Positions 44,775 through 56,273 of a stretch of 64,000 bases of DNA are shown in pieces. The notes below the pieces were generated by a model. It was not told the origin of the DNA, did not search any database, and saw nothing but the letters and a program-made list of their open reading frames with translations. The number at the start of each line of letters is the position of its first letter. Within the stretch, counting starts at the first letter, position 1. Made by a program: the position numbers and the translations under genes. Source of the stretch: Carposina sasakii (Eukaryota; Arthropoda; Insecta; Lepidoptera; Carposinidae); the NCBI GenBank assembly GCA_014607495.2, contig CP053168.1, positions 1,860,001 through 1,924,000 on the forward strand, written 5' to 3'.

Positions 44775-44942
44775 ACCTTAATAGAAACATAAACCATTTT
44801 TCATTTAATAACAACTTAATAAACCTAGCATTTAATTGGCGATATTTAAGTCAGAATGAACTCTGACTTAAATATCGCCAATTAAATGCTAGGTTTATTA
44901 AATTGTTATTAAATGAAAAATGGTATATGTTTCTATTAAGGT
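44775..44942. repeat. Near-perfect 168-bp palindrome
   Basis: Arms 44775-44855 and 44862-44942 (81 bp each) are exact reverse complements apart from two mismatches, around a 6-base loop (ATGAAC). No terminal repeat family matches. Confidence 0.9.
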
Positions 44943-45496
44943 GAAATTAAATTAACTTCTTCAAAAATTAACTTCTTCAACGTCATCATTACACAGGACT
45001 TGGTAGATTTGTATAGGATTTATTAAGCCAATATCATGTTTCAAATAAATAATAACAAAAAACATAATACTGACAATGTACCCCTTAAAATTGCATGTTA
45101 AGTTCCCTTACGGGACGTAAATTAATCGCCATTAGAGATCATGATGTCCCATTTCAAGGACTAAAAACAAAATTCTCCGAAGGCCAAAACTAGCCGTTAT
45201 CAACAAACATAAAAACTAGTAATGAAATGAAATAAATAAGTAGGTACGAAAGGACATAATTTACTGGCACTGGATCCGGGACAAAAAGACACCCTGTCGT
45301 ACAACTTAATTAGTAGATTGTACAGACGTCAACATTGTAGCTATACCCTTATGATCTGCTTAAGGGCAAACGATTCGAGTTCCTACCAAAAAGATGGCGC
45401 TGTTTTAAAAAATGTAAAAAATAATTTCATTTTCTTAATATAAAAAACTGAATATACATTTTATTGCAATTTACTGTCATCAAAACACATTTAGAT

Positions 45497-45595
45497 CTGT
45501 GCACGTCGCGTCGTAAGAGTCAACTAAGAAACTCGGGCATAGTGGGCTATTTTCATAGCATTATACTTAACATACTCCGTTTATTGCACCCTGTA
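45497..45595. repeat. U fragment fused to a TG-B right half
   Basis: GCGTCGTAAGAGTCAACTAA (U) runs at 45540/45541 into AGTGGGCTATTTTCATAGCA ... TTGCACCCTGTA (TG-B). Confidence 0.6.
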
Positions 45596-46091
45596 TAATG
45601 TTATTAGTGAAAACTTAGAATTTTCAAATAGAGGCCCCATCTAATTTGGTAGAAATTGGAATCGCACCCCCTTAAAGGAAAAGTTTCTGATTGGCCGAGG
45701 TTGTACATTGTATGTTCAGATAAGTCTTTTTGCTTAGGTCGTAGATTTAGTTAAATAGTTGCAGACGATCACAGTGGTTAAGCGACATATGTTGCTATTG
45801 CCAGTGGCTGGGTTAATTTCGAATAGTACTCGAGTAACATTAAATATTTTCGAACACAATAATAAAACCTTTTTCTCCATGACAAAGAACATTGCCCATG
45901 TATGCTCAAAAAGCAGTGGTAGATTGACCTCAAGTTAAAAAGGAAACTGGTAAAATCGGTATGTGATTTACACATTTCTCCTCTCAACGTCTTTAGAGGA
46001 GTATCTTTTTCTTTGGATAAAGATAAGTAAAAAGTACTTAATCTTACGAAGCTACATTTATACATTACCATTGTACTGTATAATATAAGTA

Positions 46092-46418
46092 TAAGCGGTG
46101 AAAGCCCAGTGGTTAAGACGTGCACCTTCCAAGCAGGAGGCGTAAGTTCGATCCCAGTCACGGTCCTGTACCAATGAATTTATTTCATGTACAGATTTTA
46201 ATGTTGTAAAATTGTCACTCAGCTCGTGCCTCGGAAAGCACGTAAAATCGTTGGTCATGCGCCTGATCTCTCTCCGGTCGTGTCGGCTTTCCGTCCCATC
46301 GGACTATGAGAGTGAGGGAATAGAAAGTACATCTGTGTTTGCGCACACACTTGTACACTATAATATCTCCTCCGTAGAGATTGGTCGCCTTGGCCGAAAT
46401 ACGGTCGGAGATCATCAT
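46092..46418 (+). repeat. SINE-2, longest copy
   Basis: GGTGAAAGCCCAGTGGTTAA (box A-like), GTAAGTTCGATCCCAGTCAC (box B-like), then GCGCCTGATCTCTCTCCGG, CCCATCGGACTATGAGAGTG, and the end GGCCGAAATACGGTCGGAGA. The 127-codon minus-strand frame at 46161-45778 is chance. Confidence 0.8.
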
Positions 46419-46673
46419 AATATACTCGTAAGTAAGGATTTTCTACCCAAGTAAAGCCAAACACAGACACTATATAGTATAAAGAAGGTTCCCTAAATAA
46501 TAAAATAAAACACAGTGAAGCACACAGGTGCCACTCTACAACAAACCGTAAGAATATCTCGCAAAAGATTTCACAAGAAAACCTAATTCTTTTCTAACGT
46601 CGGAATAATGTATCGGCTGTGTTTGTTTACCGTTTTACCTTAGGGCTCGTGTTTTTTGTTGCCAAAGATGTTT

Positions 46674-46704
46674 TTTATTTACCTGTAACAAAGAAAATTA
46701 AAAT
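46674..46704 (-). promoter_or_regulatory. Weaker ratchet-site candidate in the intron upstream of exon A
   Basis: Minus strand: TTTTAATTTTCTTTGTTACAG joined to GTAAATAA, with the junction between 46683 and 46682. The acceptor half is good; the donor half departs from GTAAGT. Confidence 0.3.
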
Positions 46705-46741
46705 GTAAAATTAGTCAAATATTCAGATTTATGGATAAATA

Positions 46742-46950
46742 TACAGGTTGTAATGAGAGGAGCATATTAAGCAAAATGCTATCTGCGGGAAATCCAACAG
46801 GCACGTTTAGTTTTGTGGGGTCAGATATTAAAGATCAGTAAAAAGGCAACTGGCTCATCGCATGAGAGAACGCCCCTAAATTGCTTAGGTGACTCCTAAT
46901 GACTTGTACGGAAGGACATGCAGCTGATGTATTCGGGGCTTGAAAAATAC
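46742..46950. repeat. TG-B left stump plus U repeat
   Basis: TACAGGTTGTAATGAGAGGA (46742-46786) is followed by U landmarks (GGCAACTGGCTCATCGCATG, GCAGCTGATGTATTC). Confidence 0.6.
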
Positions 46951-47749
46951 TCAATAACATTGCAGGATTAATTTCCTTCTAGGGTTTTAAATAAAGTTTT
47001 ACAGTTGAAGCCATGGAAAACAGTAAGTTATAAATAAATTAAGGTTGGTAACATTCTACAAACAAAAGTTATAAAAAGTTGAGGAAACCAAAGGAATGTT
47101 TTCGCAACTTTCCTTTTTCCCTCATTAAAAAACAATTTTCCAGTGTTTTAAATAATTTGAAACGTGCTCAAAATGGACTTGTTAACGATCTATATTATGT
47201 GAAAATATATTGAACTTTTTTTTCGGTGATAACGAAAAGATTATTAGGTAACTAGAGCACGCCTGTAACTTTATCCAGTTAAACTATAGAATTCTATCCT
47301 TTTTAAGTAAGTCTGTAAAGAAGTTATTCTTATACCTCATTTTACTTAGAAATATAAAGAATCTGAAAGAACGAAATCAGGTTTTTTATTATGTACAGTT
47401 TTGTGTATTATTATCATTAATATGTAGTTCGTAAAGAGTTTTCTACTCAATTCAATAGTACGTACTCATCATCACTTATGAAGAGTTGGCACTATAAAAA
47501 ACCTAAAGAAGCTGATATCACTTTTTAGTAGGACACATCCAGGGATTTGGTAACTCACATTTCTATGGGATACATCAATATGAAAAAACGTGTTCTAATG
47601 TTTACAAACAATGCTTCTTCGAAAATAAGATTTCTATCTTTAAAAAAAAAACGGGGTATAAGTCACGGTTAATTTTCAGGCTTTACCTACTGTTCATCCA
47701 AATCACAGACTTATTTAATTATATTATTATTATTAGAATGTATGTGATA
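46951..47749. other. Unassigned stretch
   Basis: AT-rich; nothing recognised. Confidence 0.4.
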
Positions 47750-48005
47750 TACAGGGTGTAACAAAAAGGGTATGTTAAGCGAAAAGCTACGTAAATAGTC
47801 CACTGTAGAGAACCTATCCATAAAATTTCAGACTCGAAATCAAGATTGTATGAAAATTCCTGAGATATTTAAAAATTCTCCATATCATCGGGAAAAATAA
47901 ACATGTGATTTCGAGTCTCAAATTTTGTGGATAGGTTCTCCACAGTGGGCTATTTACGTAGCTTTTCGCTTAATATACTTAATACCATTTTTGTTACACT
48001 CTGTA
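47750..48005 (+). mobile_element. TG-B MITE
   Basis: TACAGGGTGTAACAAAAAGG to TTTTTGTTACACTCTGTA; both ends intact. Confidence 0.82.
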
Positions 48006-48724
48006 TATACATATAAGGTCCTATTTGATTTTTGGTGTAATAAATTTTTCGAAAACGGAAAATTATGTTCCGTTTATTTTATATGTTTCGGAAAAAATAT
48101 AAGATAAACTAGAGGGAAGAAGTAAAAGAATTAATATTCCCGCGCCTATCCCGCGGGACTGCGGGACTCGGTACGGGATTGGAATATTAAATAGTTTTTT
48201 AACGGACATTAATTTCGTTATAATCCCCCGGCCTTTTACAGAATACTAGCGAGTACTCGCGACTTCGTTTACCTAAATTATTGAAGAGCAAAACTGCTTA
48301 GTTTCATTTGTAACAAAAAGTTTAATATGCAAAAACTATTTTATTATAAGCTACGAGCTATTCAGCTATTATTTACACGTGGCCGAATATAACTGGGCTA
48401 TTTCCATGGCATTTCGCTAAGCATACGCTTTTGTCACACGCTGAATAAAAACTGTTTTTAATACATCTCCCATTTAGTTTTTCTATATATTTCCATAGAC
48501 AGAATATTACCTATATTTGAAAATAAACAAAAAATAAACCAGATCCCTTGATGTCAGTCTTCGTTAGACTGTACCTAGTTTGTAGTTATTTTTTTTTATT
48601 TACTAAGCTTAAGGCCACCGTTACATTGTGAACGGTAAAGCTTAATATCTTGACAAAATATAACATGTTATTAATTTACATATAATAGTGAATTCTACAT
48701 ATTATAAATAAGGGAAATAAAATA

Positions 48725-48880
48725 TAAGGGCTGACCACCTGTCACTACTAACCGAACTTGTACATCTCAACTATACCCTCGAAATTGGTCAGAAGTGGCA
48801 CCATGTGGTCCTATCGGCCCTTGGTGCTCTGCCTACCCCGTAAGGGATAAAGGCGTGATTATATGTATGTATGTAATTCT
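48725..48880 (-). repeat. Second copy of the 15700-type repeat
   Basis: GGCTGACCACCTGTCACTAC, CATCTCAACTATACCCTCGA, CTGCCTACCCCGTAAGGGAT. Confidence 0.6.
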
Positions 48881-48894
48881 ATTAGTAATAGAAT

Positions 48895-49060
48895 CGGGTG
48901 CTAGTAGGTGGGGTTTTACTAGAGTACATTAAGCTGCATCTCCTTCCGCGCATGTCGTAAGAGTCGACTAAGAAACTCGGGTGTTCTCTCAGGTTATACT
49001 CGTATGCTAGCTTGTGACTGACCACTCATGATTTACCTCTAAACGTACTGCTATACGTGT
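48895..49060 (-). repeat. U repeat copy
   Basis: GCTGCATCTCCTTCCGCGCA, TGTCGTAAGAGTCGACTAAG, GTACTGCTATACGTG. Confidence 0.7.
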
Positions 49061-49108
49061 CTATAGGCTCTTCATTTTGATCTTGTAGTTCCGCCACCTT
49101 ATTACTAA

Positions 49109-49239
49109 AAGCAAAACGATAGCGAAAATTGTACGAAAATCGCTGATTGCTTGTCAAATTCGTATTACGTAAAATGAATTTCAAAGGAACCTTGACGTTT
49201 AAAGGCGAATATTGTACAATTTTCGCTATCACTTTGCTT
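49109..49239. mobile_element. Small TIR element, 26-bp arms
   Basis: AAGCAAAACGATAGCGAAAA+TTGTAC at the left and its near-exact inverse at the right, 131 bp in all. The 68-codon minus-strand frame across it is not a gene. Confidence 0.65.
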
Positions 49240-49388
49240 CGGCTTTGCTATTGCTTTTACGTAGTCAGGGGGCCGGCTACCTCGTTTCGGTAACATAGCC
49301 GTGTCTATATGTATGTATAATTAATGTATGATTGTGTAGAAACAACATATCTACAAGGAAAGAACAAGCAATGACTTACAGTTTGTTA

Positions 49389-49751
49389 TACAGAATGTTT
49401 TTTTGTGGCCACCTTTAACGAAGGGTACGTACTCTATACATGAAATAAAGTAAGTTTATGCCAAAAAAAATGCTGGGATTTTTTTTTATTCCTTGATCGT
49501 GCGTAATTTATAGTGTCTAGTGTTTATGTTAGTTTTTTTATAGACAGATATTAATTATTTTTCGTGAAAAATCCTGCTACGCGCGTCTATGTGCATTTAT
49601 GCAGAAAAACGCAGTCTATTTACTCAACTTTGGACCCTAATATTTTGGAAACCAGACACTTCCTAGGTATGCTTCCATGGAGAAAAATGATCGTGATAAT
49701 GAGGAGATTCCGTAGTTTTCGGAAACGTTGACGACCGAAAATCACCCTGTA
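49389..49751 (-). mobile_element. TG-A MITE
   Basis: TACAGAATGTTTTTTTGTGG to GAAAATCACCCTGTA, opposite in orientation to the copy at 50247. Confidence 0.82.
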
Positions 49752-49778
49752 TATAGCTTTTATACAGCATGGATAGTT

Positions 49779-50035
49779 TAGCTAGTGATAGCCCAGTGGT
49801 TGAGACGTGCACCTTCCAAGCGGGAGGCGTAAGTTCGATCCCAGTCACGGGCCTGTACCAATGAATTTATTTCATGTACAGATTTTAATGTTGCAAAATT
49901 GTCACTTAGCTCGTGCCTCGAAAGCGCGTAAAACTGTTGGTCCTGCGCCTGATCTCTCTCCGGTCGTGTCGGCTTTCCGTCCCATCGGACTATGAGAGTG
50001 AGGGAATAGAGAGTGCATCTGTGTTTGCGCATAGC
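49779..50035 (+). repeat. SINE-2 between two inverted TG-A copies
   Basis: TAGTGATAGCCCAGTGGTTG, GTAAGTTCGATCCCAGTCAC, ending in the GTGCATCTGTGTTTGCGCA segment, shorter than the 46092 copy. Confidence 0.78.
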
Positions 50036-50246
50036 AAGCAATGCGACAGTACCCTTGCCGTTTCAGTCGGTTTTATATATACAGATAAATAGTCTGTAGT
50101 AAAATAGCCAACGCTTCTTTCCTAGACAATCAAGTCCCCGGGATAAATTGAATTTCCCGGGAAAACGGGCTGTCACCTCACTAGACAAATACGGATGTGG
50201 AAGGGTGTCTCAAGTAAAACGTTTTGTAAATACGATTGTTTTAATA

Positions 50247-50631
50247 TACAGGGTGATTTTTGGTCGTCAACGTTCCCGAAAACTACGGAATCTCCTCATC
50301 ATCACGATCATTTATCTCCATGGAAGCATACCTGGGAAGTGTCTGGTTTCCAAAATATTAGGGTCCAAAGTTGAGTAAATAGACTGCGTTTTTCTGCATA
50401 AATGCACATAGACGCGCGTAGCAGGATTTTTTCACGAAAAATAATTAATATCTGTCTATAAAAAAACTAACATAAACACTAGACACTATAAATTTCGCAA
50501 GATCAAGGAATTTAAAAAAATTTTCCAAAAAAAATTTTTTTTCCCAGCATTTTTTTTGGCATAAACTTACTTTATTTCATGTATAGAATACGTACCCTTC
50601 GTTAAAGGTGGCCACAAAAAAACACCCTGTA
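50247..50631 (+). mobile_element. TG-A MITE, full length, well preserved
   Basis: TACAGGGTGATTTTTGGTCG to AAAAAAACACCCTGTA. By eye nearly identical to 61959 and 57543. Confidence 0.85.
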
Positions 50632-51534
50632 TAACATAATAATAACATATTTGTGGTAAATAGTTACGATTTGTATTTTGTGGTTCGAGAGAAACTGTGT
50701 AAGAAATTACTTTTGTTATAAAAAAGTCGAGCTTTTTAGCATGAAATTAAAAAAAAATGTATACTCATACACACAGAAGGCTGTGCTATCAAAATAGGGT
50801 TAGGTTAGGTAACAAAATAGGGGTAGGCATTGCAAACACATAGCCTAGTAATTATCTCACGAAAATTCAATCTTCTTCCTGTCCCGTTTCCATTCTACTT
50901 GGGGTCGGCATAATATGTATTTTTCTTACATTCATCCCTATTATCCGTTGTGTAGCCTACACTATACAGGAATCAAATAATTGTCAAGCCCATTCTCGGC
51001 GGAAGACTTGCATTCAACGATTATGTTTACGCTTAGCACCCAGCCGAGTGTACTCGGATATACTGTACATAGACACGTTGATTACAAATCATTAATATTT
51101 TGTCCCCCTGTGCTAAACGTGGCTGAGGGATTTCCCTTATGATCCTGCAGTTCTAGATACTTTGGGAACACTACCGTGTCTTATGTATGTAGATAGCTAT
51201 ATAAGAATCTTTATTGTACTACAATCTCTACATACAAAGGCGAGCTTAATGCCTACATTGTCATTCTCTACCAGCTAACACAGTACGTAGTAACAAGTAA
51301 TTAGTCAGTCAGTAATAATCCGGGCGAGTGCCTGCACCAGGATCATGAAGTAGTTATTGGAAGGAGTTTCTTCATGGAGTTACAACGTTTGCTAGGAGTT
51401 TTCAGTTCGCAATCGTTCGTGTTAGCGTTTAGTGGCTGACGAGAAACCAAGTACGGTTATTATCTCTTTTATTACACGTCATAATGCGTTAATATTATGA
51501 CTTATAAGTCTTGTTTATTTATTTATTCAACGAA
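50632..51534. other. Unassigned stretch with a U fragment
   Basis: 51100-51190 carries GTGCTAAACGTGGCTGAGGG and GATCCTGCAGTTCTAGATAC of U; 50870-50945 (TTCTTCCTGTCCCGTTTCCA, TTGGGGTCGGCATAAT) is another common lepidopteran fragment. No exon. Confidence 0.45.
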
Positions 51535-52235
51535 ATAAATTATTATTATTATTTGTATCTCTGTTTAAATTCTCGGGACTACAGAGTCCCGGTCCTTTGA
51601 GAGGCGTGCATCGGGCCGCGGCCAAGATGTAGAGGCCCTTTTTAGAGAACTTTAATATGGTGTGGGATACATATGACGGATACCATCGCCGACCGCACAA
51701 TATGATACACCCTGCGATGGTCTCCGCCATGTGCAAGACTATTGGAGTGCAGAGCTCTGTCATGCGATGGGAAACAAGGTCATGGGCTATGGGGCTGAAT
51801 TTTGGGTGGGGTTGGAAAATCGGGCTATTGAAGGAGACTAACGGACGCCTGCCATTACAACCACGTCTCATAATGGTTTGGTGGCAGGCGGTGACTTGCC
51901 AACTCATTTCATGGGCCCCCTGAAACGGCCGCACGCACGGAGCGACAAAGGGGGCAACATTTGGTGAGTGGCTAGGGTGGAGGGGTGCCCCTGGACTTTA
52001 AACCGATGCCAACTCGCCACTTACGGACGGGCACGTCCACCCTCGAGCTGTCATAGCTCTCGCGACTCCACTCTGCCCGGCCAGCGAAGGCAAGGCAGAG
52101 GTGGGGGAACTGTTCCTCGTCAGATCTCACTCCGGCGCCGGAGATGAGGAACAGGGTCTTCCCCCGGAAGTACTTCAGGTCCGTGGGAACGCTACCTCCC
52201 AACAGCTCGCCACAAGCTGCCCTGCGGGCTTATTA
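51535..52235 (-). mobile_element. Probable 5'-truncated non-LTR element with (AAT)n tail
   Basis: A GC-rich block of about 700 bp stands out from the AT-rich intron. On the minus strand it carries open stretches such as 'TDLKYFRGKTLFLISGAGV' and 'LYILAAARCTPLKGPGLCS', and it ends in an (AAT)n run at about 51540-51550. This is the layout of a LINE-mobilised copy. I do not recognise a conserved domain, and the open frame at 51934-51527 should not be read as a host gene. Confidence 0.5.
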
Positions 52236-52794
52236 TTATTACAAACTCGGTCCCACCTTAGCTTACTGCTGGCTGTAACCAACCAGCGCTGGTCTTCCGT
52301 TGGAACCGATAGTGACGTCATGCATGTCTACTAAGCAAAATATAAATATAAAACTAATGATAAAATGACATAATTACAAAATATGTAAAAAGTACAAATA
52401 ATGATAAAATAAAGTGGTATGACAACACAATTTTTAAATAAATAACAGCAATGCCTACTTAAATCACACTGGTGTCATTGACCAACAGTTCTTCCGCTTT
52501 TTGGTGCTTAAGCATAAATATTTTTAACCTGATTCTGAAGCCGTCTCCTTTATAATTGCTTCGTGACATGACATACGCATATTAGCCGGCTGAGAGTTGT
52601 CTGACCACTAGTGACACATCACTGCTGGAGTGATGTGTATAGAGAATTATTTATAGGTTGTTTGTGTGTGTTGGATTTATTAGGGGTAGAAATCATTTTG
52701 CTTTTGTATGTTATACATTATATGTTGCAGGCAAATAGACTACATTATCATACACTGGTATATAACATTTAAGGCATATATAATATTTTGAATA
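52236..52794. other. Unassigned stretch
   Basis: No gene or family recognised. Confidence 0.4.
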
Positions 52795-53056
52795 GTCATC
52801 ATCATCATCAGCCTATTGCAGTCCACTGCTGGACGTAGGCCTCTCCCAGGGCACGCCACAAGACTCCCATGGGGGGTATTTGCCCATAGTCACCACGCTG
52901 GGCAGGCGGGTTGGTGACCGCAGTTTGTATTTTGAACTATGTTGTCAACACGGGAGGCGCTGTTGCCCACCTCCCGGAAACCCTCAATCGCCTCGTACGA
53001 TACCGACGGGCAGACATGGATTACGAATATTACTCTGCCGGCACCACGCGGCTAAT
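52795..53056 (-). repeat. SINE-4, full length
   Basis: Plus-strand reading begins (CAT)n CAGCCTATTGCAGTCCACTG and ends TCTGCCGGCACCACGCGGC; no clear target duplication. The 65- and 66-codon frames inside are spurious. Confidence 0.82.
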
Positions 53057-53137
53057 ATGTGTATACCTATGTCATAATAACCCTTTATATTTACTTAGTA
53101 ACGAAATGTAGTCGTTCTATTAAAAAGGTACTAAACC

Positions 53138-53225
53138 TCATATCAATGTTTGCACCTACCGGGATTCGAACCCAGGACATGTGGCGTCGCAGGCAGGTTC
53201 ACTACCTACAAGACTAATCGGCCGT
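53138..53225 (-). repeat. SINE-3 tRNA-like part only
   Basis: CACCTACCGGGATTCGAACC to CTAATCGGCCGTC. Confidence 0.7.
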
Positions 53226-53254
53226 CAAAATACCAGTATTGATTTTAAATTATA

Positions 53255-53400
53255 AACATTATTAATTAAATAAATGATTTTTTTTTCACCCGAGTGACAT
53301 TTGAACTCACGACCTCTCGCAAACCGTGCTTTCGCTCTAACCAACTAAGCTATCGGGTCAATTAACTCGGATGACGAATACTACCATCTCTTTTACATTA
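53255..53400 (-). repeat. SINE-1, diverged
   Basis: CACCCGAGTGACATTTGAAC, ACTAAGCTATCGGGTCAATT, GGATGACGAATACTACCATC. Confidence 0.7.
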
Positions 53401-53873
53401 CGTTTTTAAATCTTAGTAGGTATAAGTTTATACCGCGTTTTATTCTAGTAAAATTAAATAGAGATTATAATATGATAGCTTCTTTCACATATTCTATTAC
53501 ATTTAACTGAACTCTACATTTCTAATATAAGAAATAATTAAATAACATCATTTTATCATGTACAAAACTTAATATTTCCAGCAAAATTCCTCCCCTTACC
53601 AAATACGGGGATGATGAACGTCTGTATCTCACCCCGCCTCGTATTTCATCCCTTATGTTTTCATTTTACGAAATAAATTCAATGTAAGTTCCCTATATCC
53701 TAGACTAGCGGTCGCTCATGACTTCGTCCGTGTAAACTTTAGAATTCTCGTTATTTTTCGTTCCCGTGGGAATTTCGTGCAATCCCTTTTTAGTGGAAAT
53801 ATCAGGTTTCTAGCTACAGTAGTTTTATTTCGCCGTTGATAAATCAATAAGCACAAGCACTTTATATAAATTA

Positions 53874-54248
53874 TACAGGATATTTGTGACCGCCAGGCAA
53901 ATATTGATACCATGATTTTAGACCATGATTCTGAGGTGGAAAACACTGAAAATTTTCGCAGGAAAATTCCAAAATTTTCCGATATATTTTTTTATATTTT
54001 CAGGAAAAAAAAATAGTTTAGTTCGTTTAATTAGGTTTTAGATAATGATCCAAAAAACAGCAATGAGTCACACAATAATCAATAAGCCCATTTAATTAGT
54101 CACAGGATTGCTCGATACAATTGGCGCGGACAGCAAAGATTACTGATAATCAAATGAAAATACATTTCCTACGAGTAATAACACTGTCGTATAACTCAAC
54201 ACAATGGTACTTGTTCAGTATTTGCCTGGCTGTCACCAACATCCTGTA
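53874..54248 (+). mobile_element. TG-C MITE
   Basis: TACAGGATATTTGTGACCGC to TTGCCTGGCTGTCACCAACA, TCCTGTA. Preceded by a Hel 3'-end remnant (CTAGCGGTCGCTCATGACTT, 53704-53740). Confidence 0.75.
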
Positions 54249-54562
54249 TAAAAGGATACTAGCTGTTGCCCGCGGCTTCGCTGGCGTTGATGTTGCTTAT
54301 TGCGTAGAAGTAGAAAATCACTATTTACTATTTCCGAAGTCGCGGTTAATCTATACCTATCTACAATCTATCTGCCGAACATTGACCTAAATGTCCTAAA
54401 AGGGTCAGAACTGGTCCGAAGTCGCGGACTTATCGACGTGGTCATTATCGACCCCTAAGTGGATGTTACCAAGTTTGTATCGCTCGTTGTGGGGTTTGTA
54501 TTATTATGGTGTTAGAGTTTTGTTTTTAAACTTTAATCTGATCCATATCTTAATCCCTTGTA

Positions 54563-54702
54563 TACAGTGGGACAGGGTACGTACATAAGGGGTAAGCTAC
54601 GCGTAATTCTAAAATTCTTTACTTACAATGATATTTAGGTAACTTTTATAATGGGCTATTTTATAGCATTCCACTTAACATATCCTTTTATTACACCCTG
54701 TA
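54563..54702 (+). mobile_element. TG-B MITE, worn, mostly right half
   Basis: ATAATGGGCTATTTTATAGC, CATATCCTTTTATTACACCC, TGTA. Confidence 0.55.
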
Positions 54703-55079
54703 TAGTTAAGGACAAGCCAGTCATTTTTCCAAACTCGAGATATAATTTGCAAACATCGCCAATCTTTAAGATTGTACAAAAAACAATGTTTCATTAAAAA
54801 AACTCATCCTTAAAGGATAACCAATTACGTTTACCTCATTACCCGGGAATTCCCCGGTCGTGACGTCAAAGCCCGGGAACTGGCGCAAAAAATCCCCGGG
54901 AAAATATGTACACGTATTATTAGAATGTTACTTTATTTTATTACCGTTATGTTAGTCTCATCTTATTAATTTTATGATGCGCGTTTGTTGAGACGTAATG
55001 GGTGGATGCGTGAAAAAATTAAATCCGCCTGTTTGTGTTTAACGGAAAATTATTACTGCTAATTTATTTTTATTATTTA

Positions 55080-55285
55080 TAGCGGTCGCCCACGACTTCG
55101 TCCGCGAAAGGGGGCATTGCACCCGTGCGAAGCCTGGGCGGAATGCTATATACCCTATAGACTTCCTCGATAAACGGGCTATCTTACACTGAAAGAATTT
55201 TTCAAATCAGACCAGTAGTTCCTGAGATTAGCGCGTTCAAACAAACAAACAAACAAACTCTTCAGCTTTATAATATTAGTATAGA
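55080..55285 (-). mobile_element. Helitron-like element with TC start
   Basis: On the minus strand it begins TCTATACTAATATTATAAAG (TC 5' end) and ends with the hairpin CGCGGACGAAGTCGTGGGCG and ACCGCTA. Target A/T context is plausible. Confidence 0.62.
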
Positions 55286-55394
55286 TTTATATGTACATAG
55301 TTGTAACCAATATAGTTGTTCGAAATGAAAATTTATTTATATTATTATTAACATAGGTATGATTTTATAGTATAAGACATACCAACGTAAATAT

Positions 55395-55605
55395 ACATAT
55401 AATAAAATTATAACGGATCGATGTTTGTGCACGCTAATCTCAGAAACGGCTGAAGCTATGAGGCAGTTTTCAGAAATATATTGTGACAGGTTCCACTTAA
55501 CATATAGGCTTACTTTTTATCCCGGGAAAATGTTTTTATTCCGAATAATTTCGACATTTTGTTTTTTCTGCAGTTCACGCGGGCGGAGTCGCGGGCGCCC
55601 ACTAG
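55395..55605 (+). mobile_element. Helitron-like element, internally deleted
   Basis: ACATATAATAAAATTATAAC joins early to GCACGCTAATCTCAGAAACG; the 3' end GCGGGCGGAGTCGCGGGCGC, CCACTAG is intact. Confidence 0.62.
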
Positions 55606-55829
55606 TTTTCTAATACAATACATTATGTAATACAACGGATTCCATAATCTTACTAATATAGTCTTGTATTAGTCTCATAAACAAGATATTCCCAGATTGA
55701 GACCTCGAGGAACTTTTTATGCTAATTTCGGACCCCTACGTGACCGACGCATATCATGCATGTTGTAATAAGATTTTTTTACTGCCTGATAAGGAATAGC
55801 TACTGAATAGAAATTTTAATAAAATAAAT

Positions 55830-56062
55830 GACGGCCGATTGGTGCAGTTGGTAGTGGCCCTGCTCGCTGCGCCATAAGTCCTGTGTTCAAATCCTGGTAG
55901 GAGCAAACATTGATATAATGAATATCGATGTTTGTTTTCGAGTCATGGATGTTTATATACTTATCTATGTATGTATATACCGTTGCTTAGTACCCACGAC
56001 ACAAGACCTTAGGGATCTTAATGTGGGACTAGGTTGATGTGTTGTGAAAGATGTGTGTATTA
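55830..56062 (+). repeat. SINE-3, full length
   Basis: ACGGCCGATTGGTGCAGTTG (box A-like), CCTGTGTTCAAATCCTGGTA (box B-like), GTTTTCGAGTCATGGATGTT, and the tail ACAAGACCTTAGGGATCTTA to GTGTGTATTAAATACA. A U fragment follows at about 56075-56150. Confidence 0.78.
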
Positions 56063-56273
56063 AATACATAACATAGACACTGCATGTAGTCAGATCTGCA
56101 GGATTATACGCGAGATCCCACAGCCACGTCTAGCGATATTTGTAAATAAGAATAGAAATACATGAGAATATTAGATTGTTGTACGTAAAGAAAACCCTAG
56201 AATCAAACAGGGAAACCAGTCATAATTAGACATACGTTAAGAAAAACTGGTAAAGACGGTTAAGGTGTATTTC

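Noticed and set aside
45778..46161. 127-codon frame as a host protein
   Set aside because: Its N-terminal third is antisense SINE-2 sequence (the same residues appear in the frame at 49848-49663).
51527..51934. 135-codon frame as a host protein
   Set aside because: It sits in a GC-rich block with an (AAT)n tail typical of a non-LTR element, and its C-terminal end reads straight into that tail.
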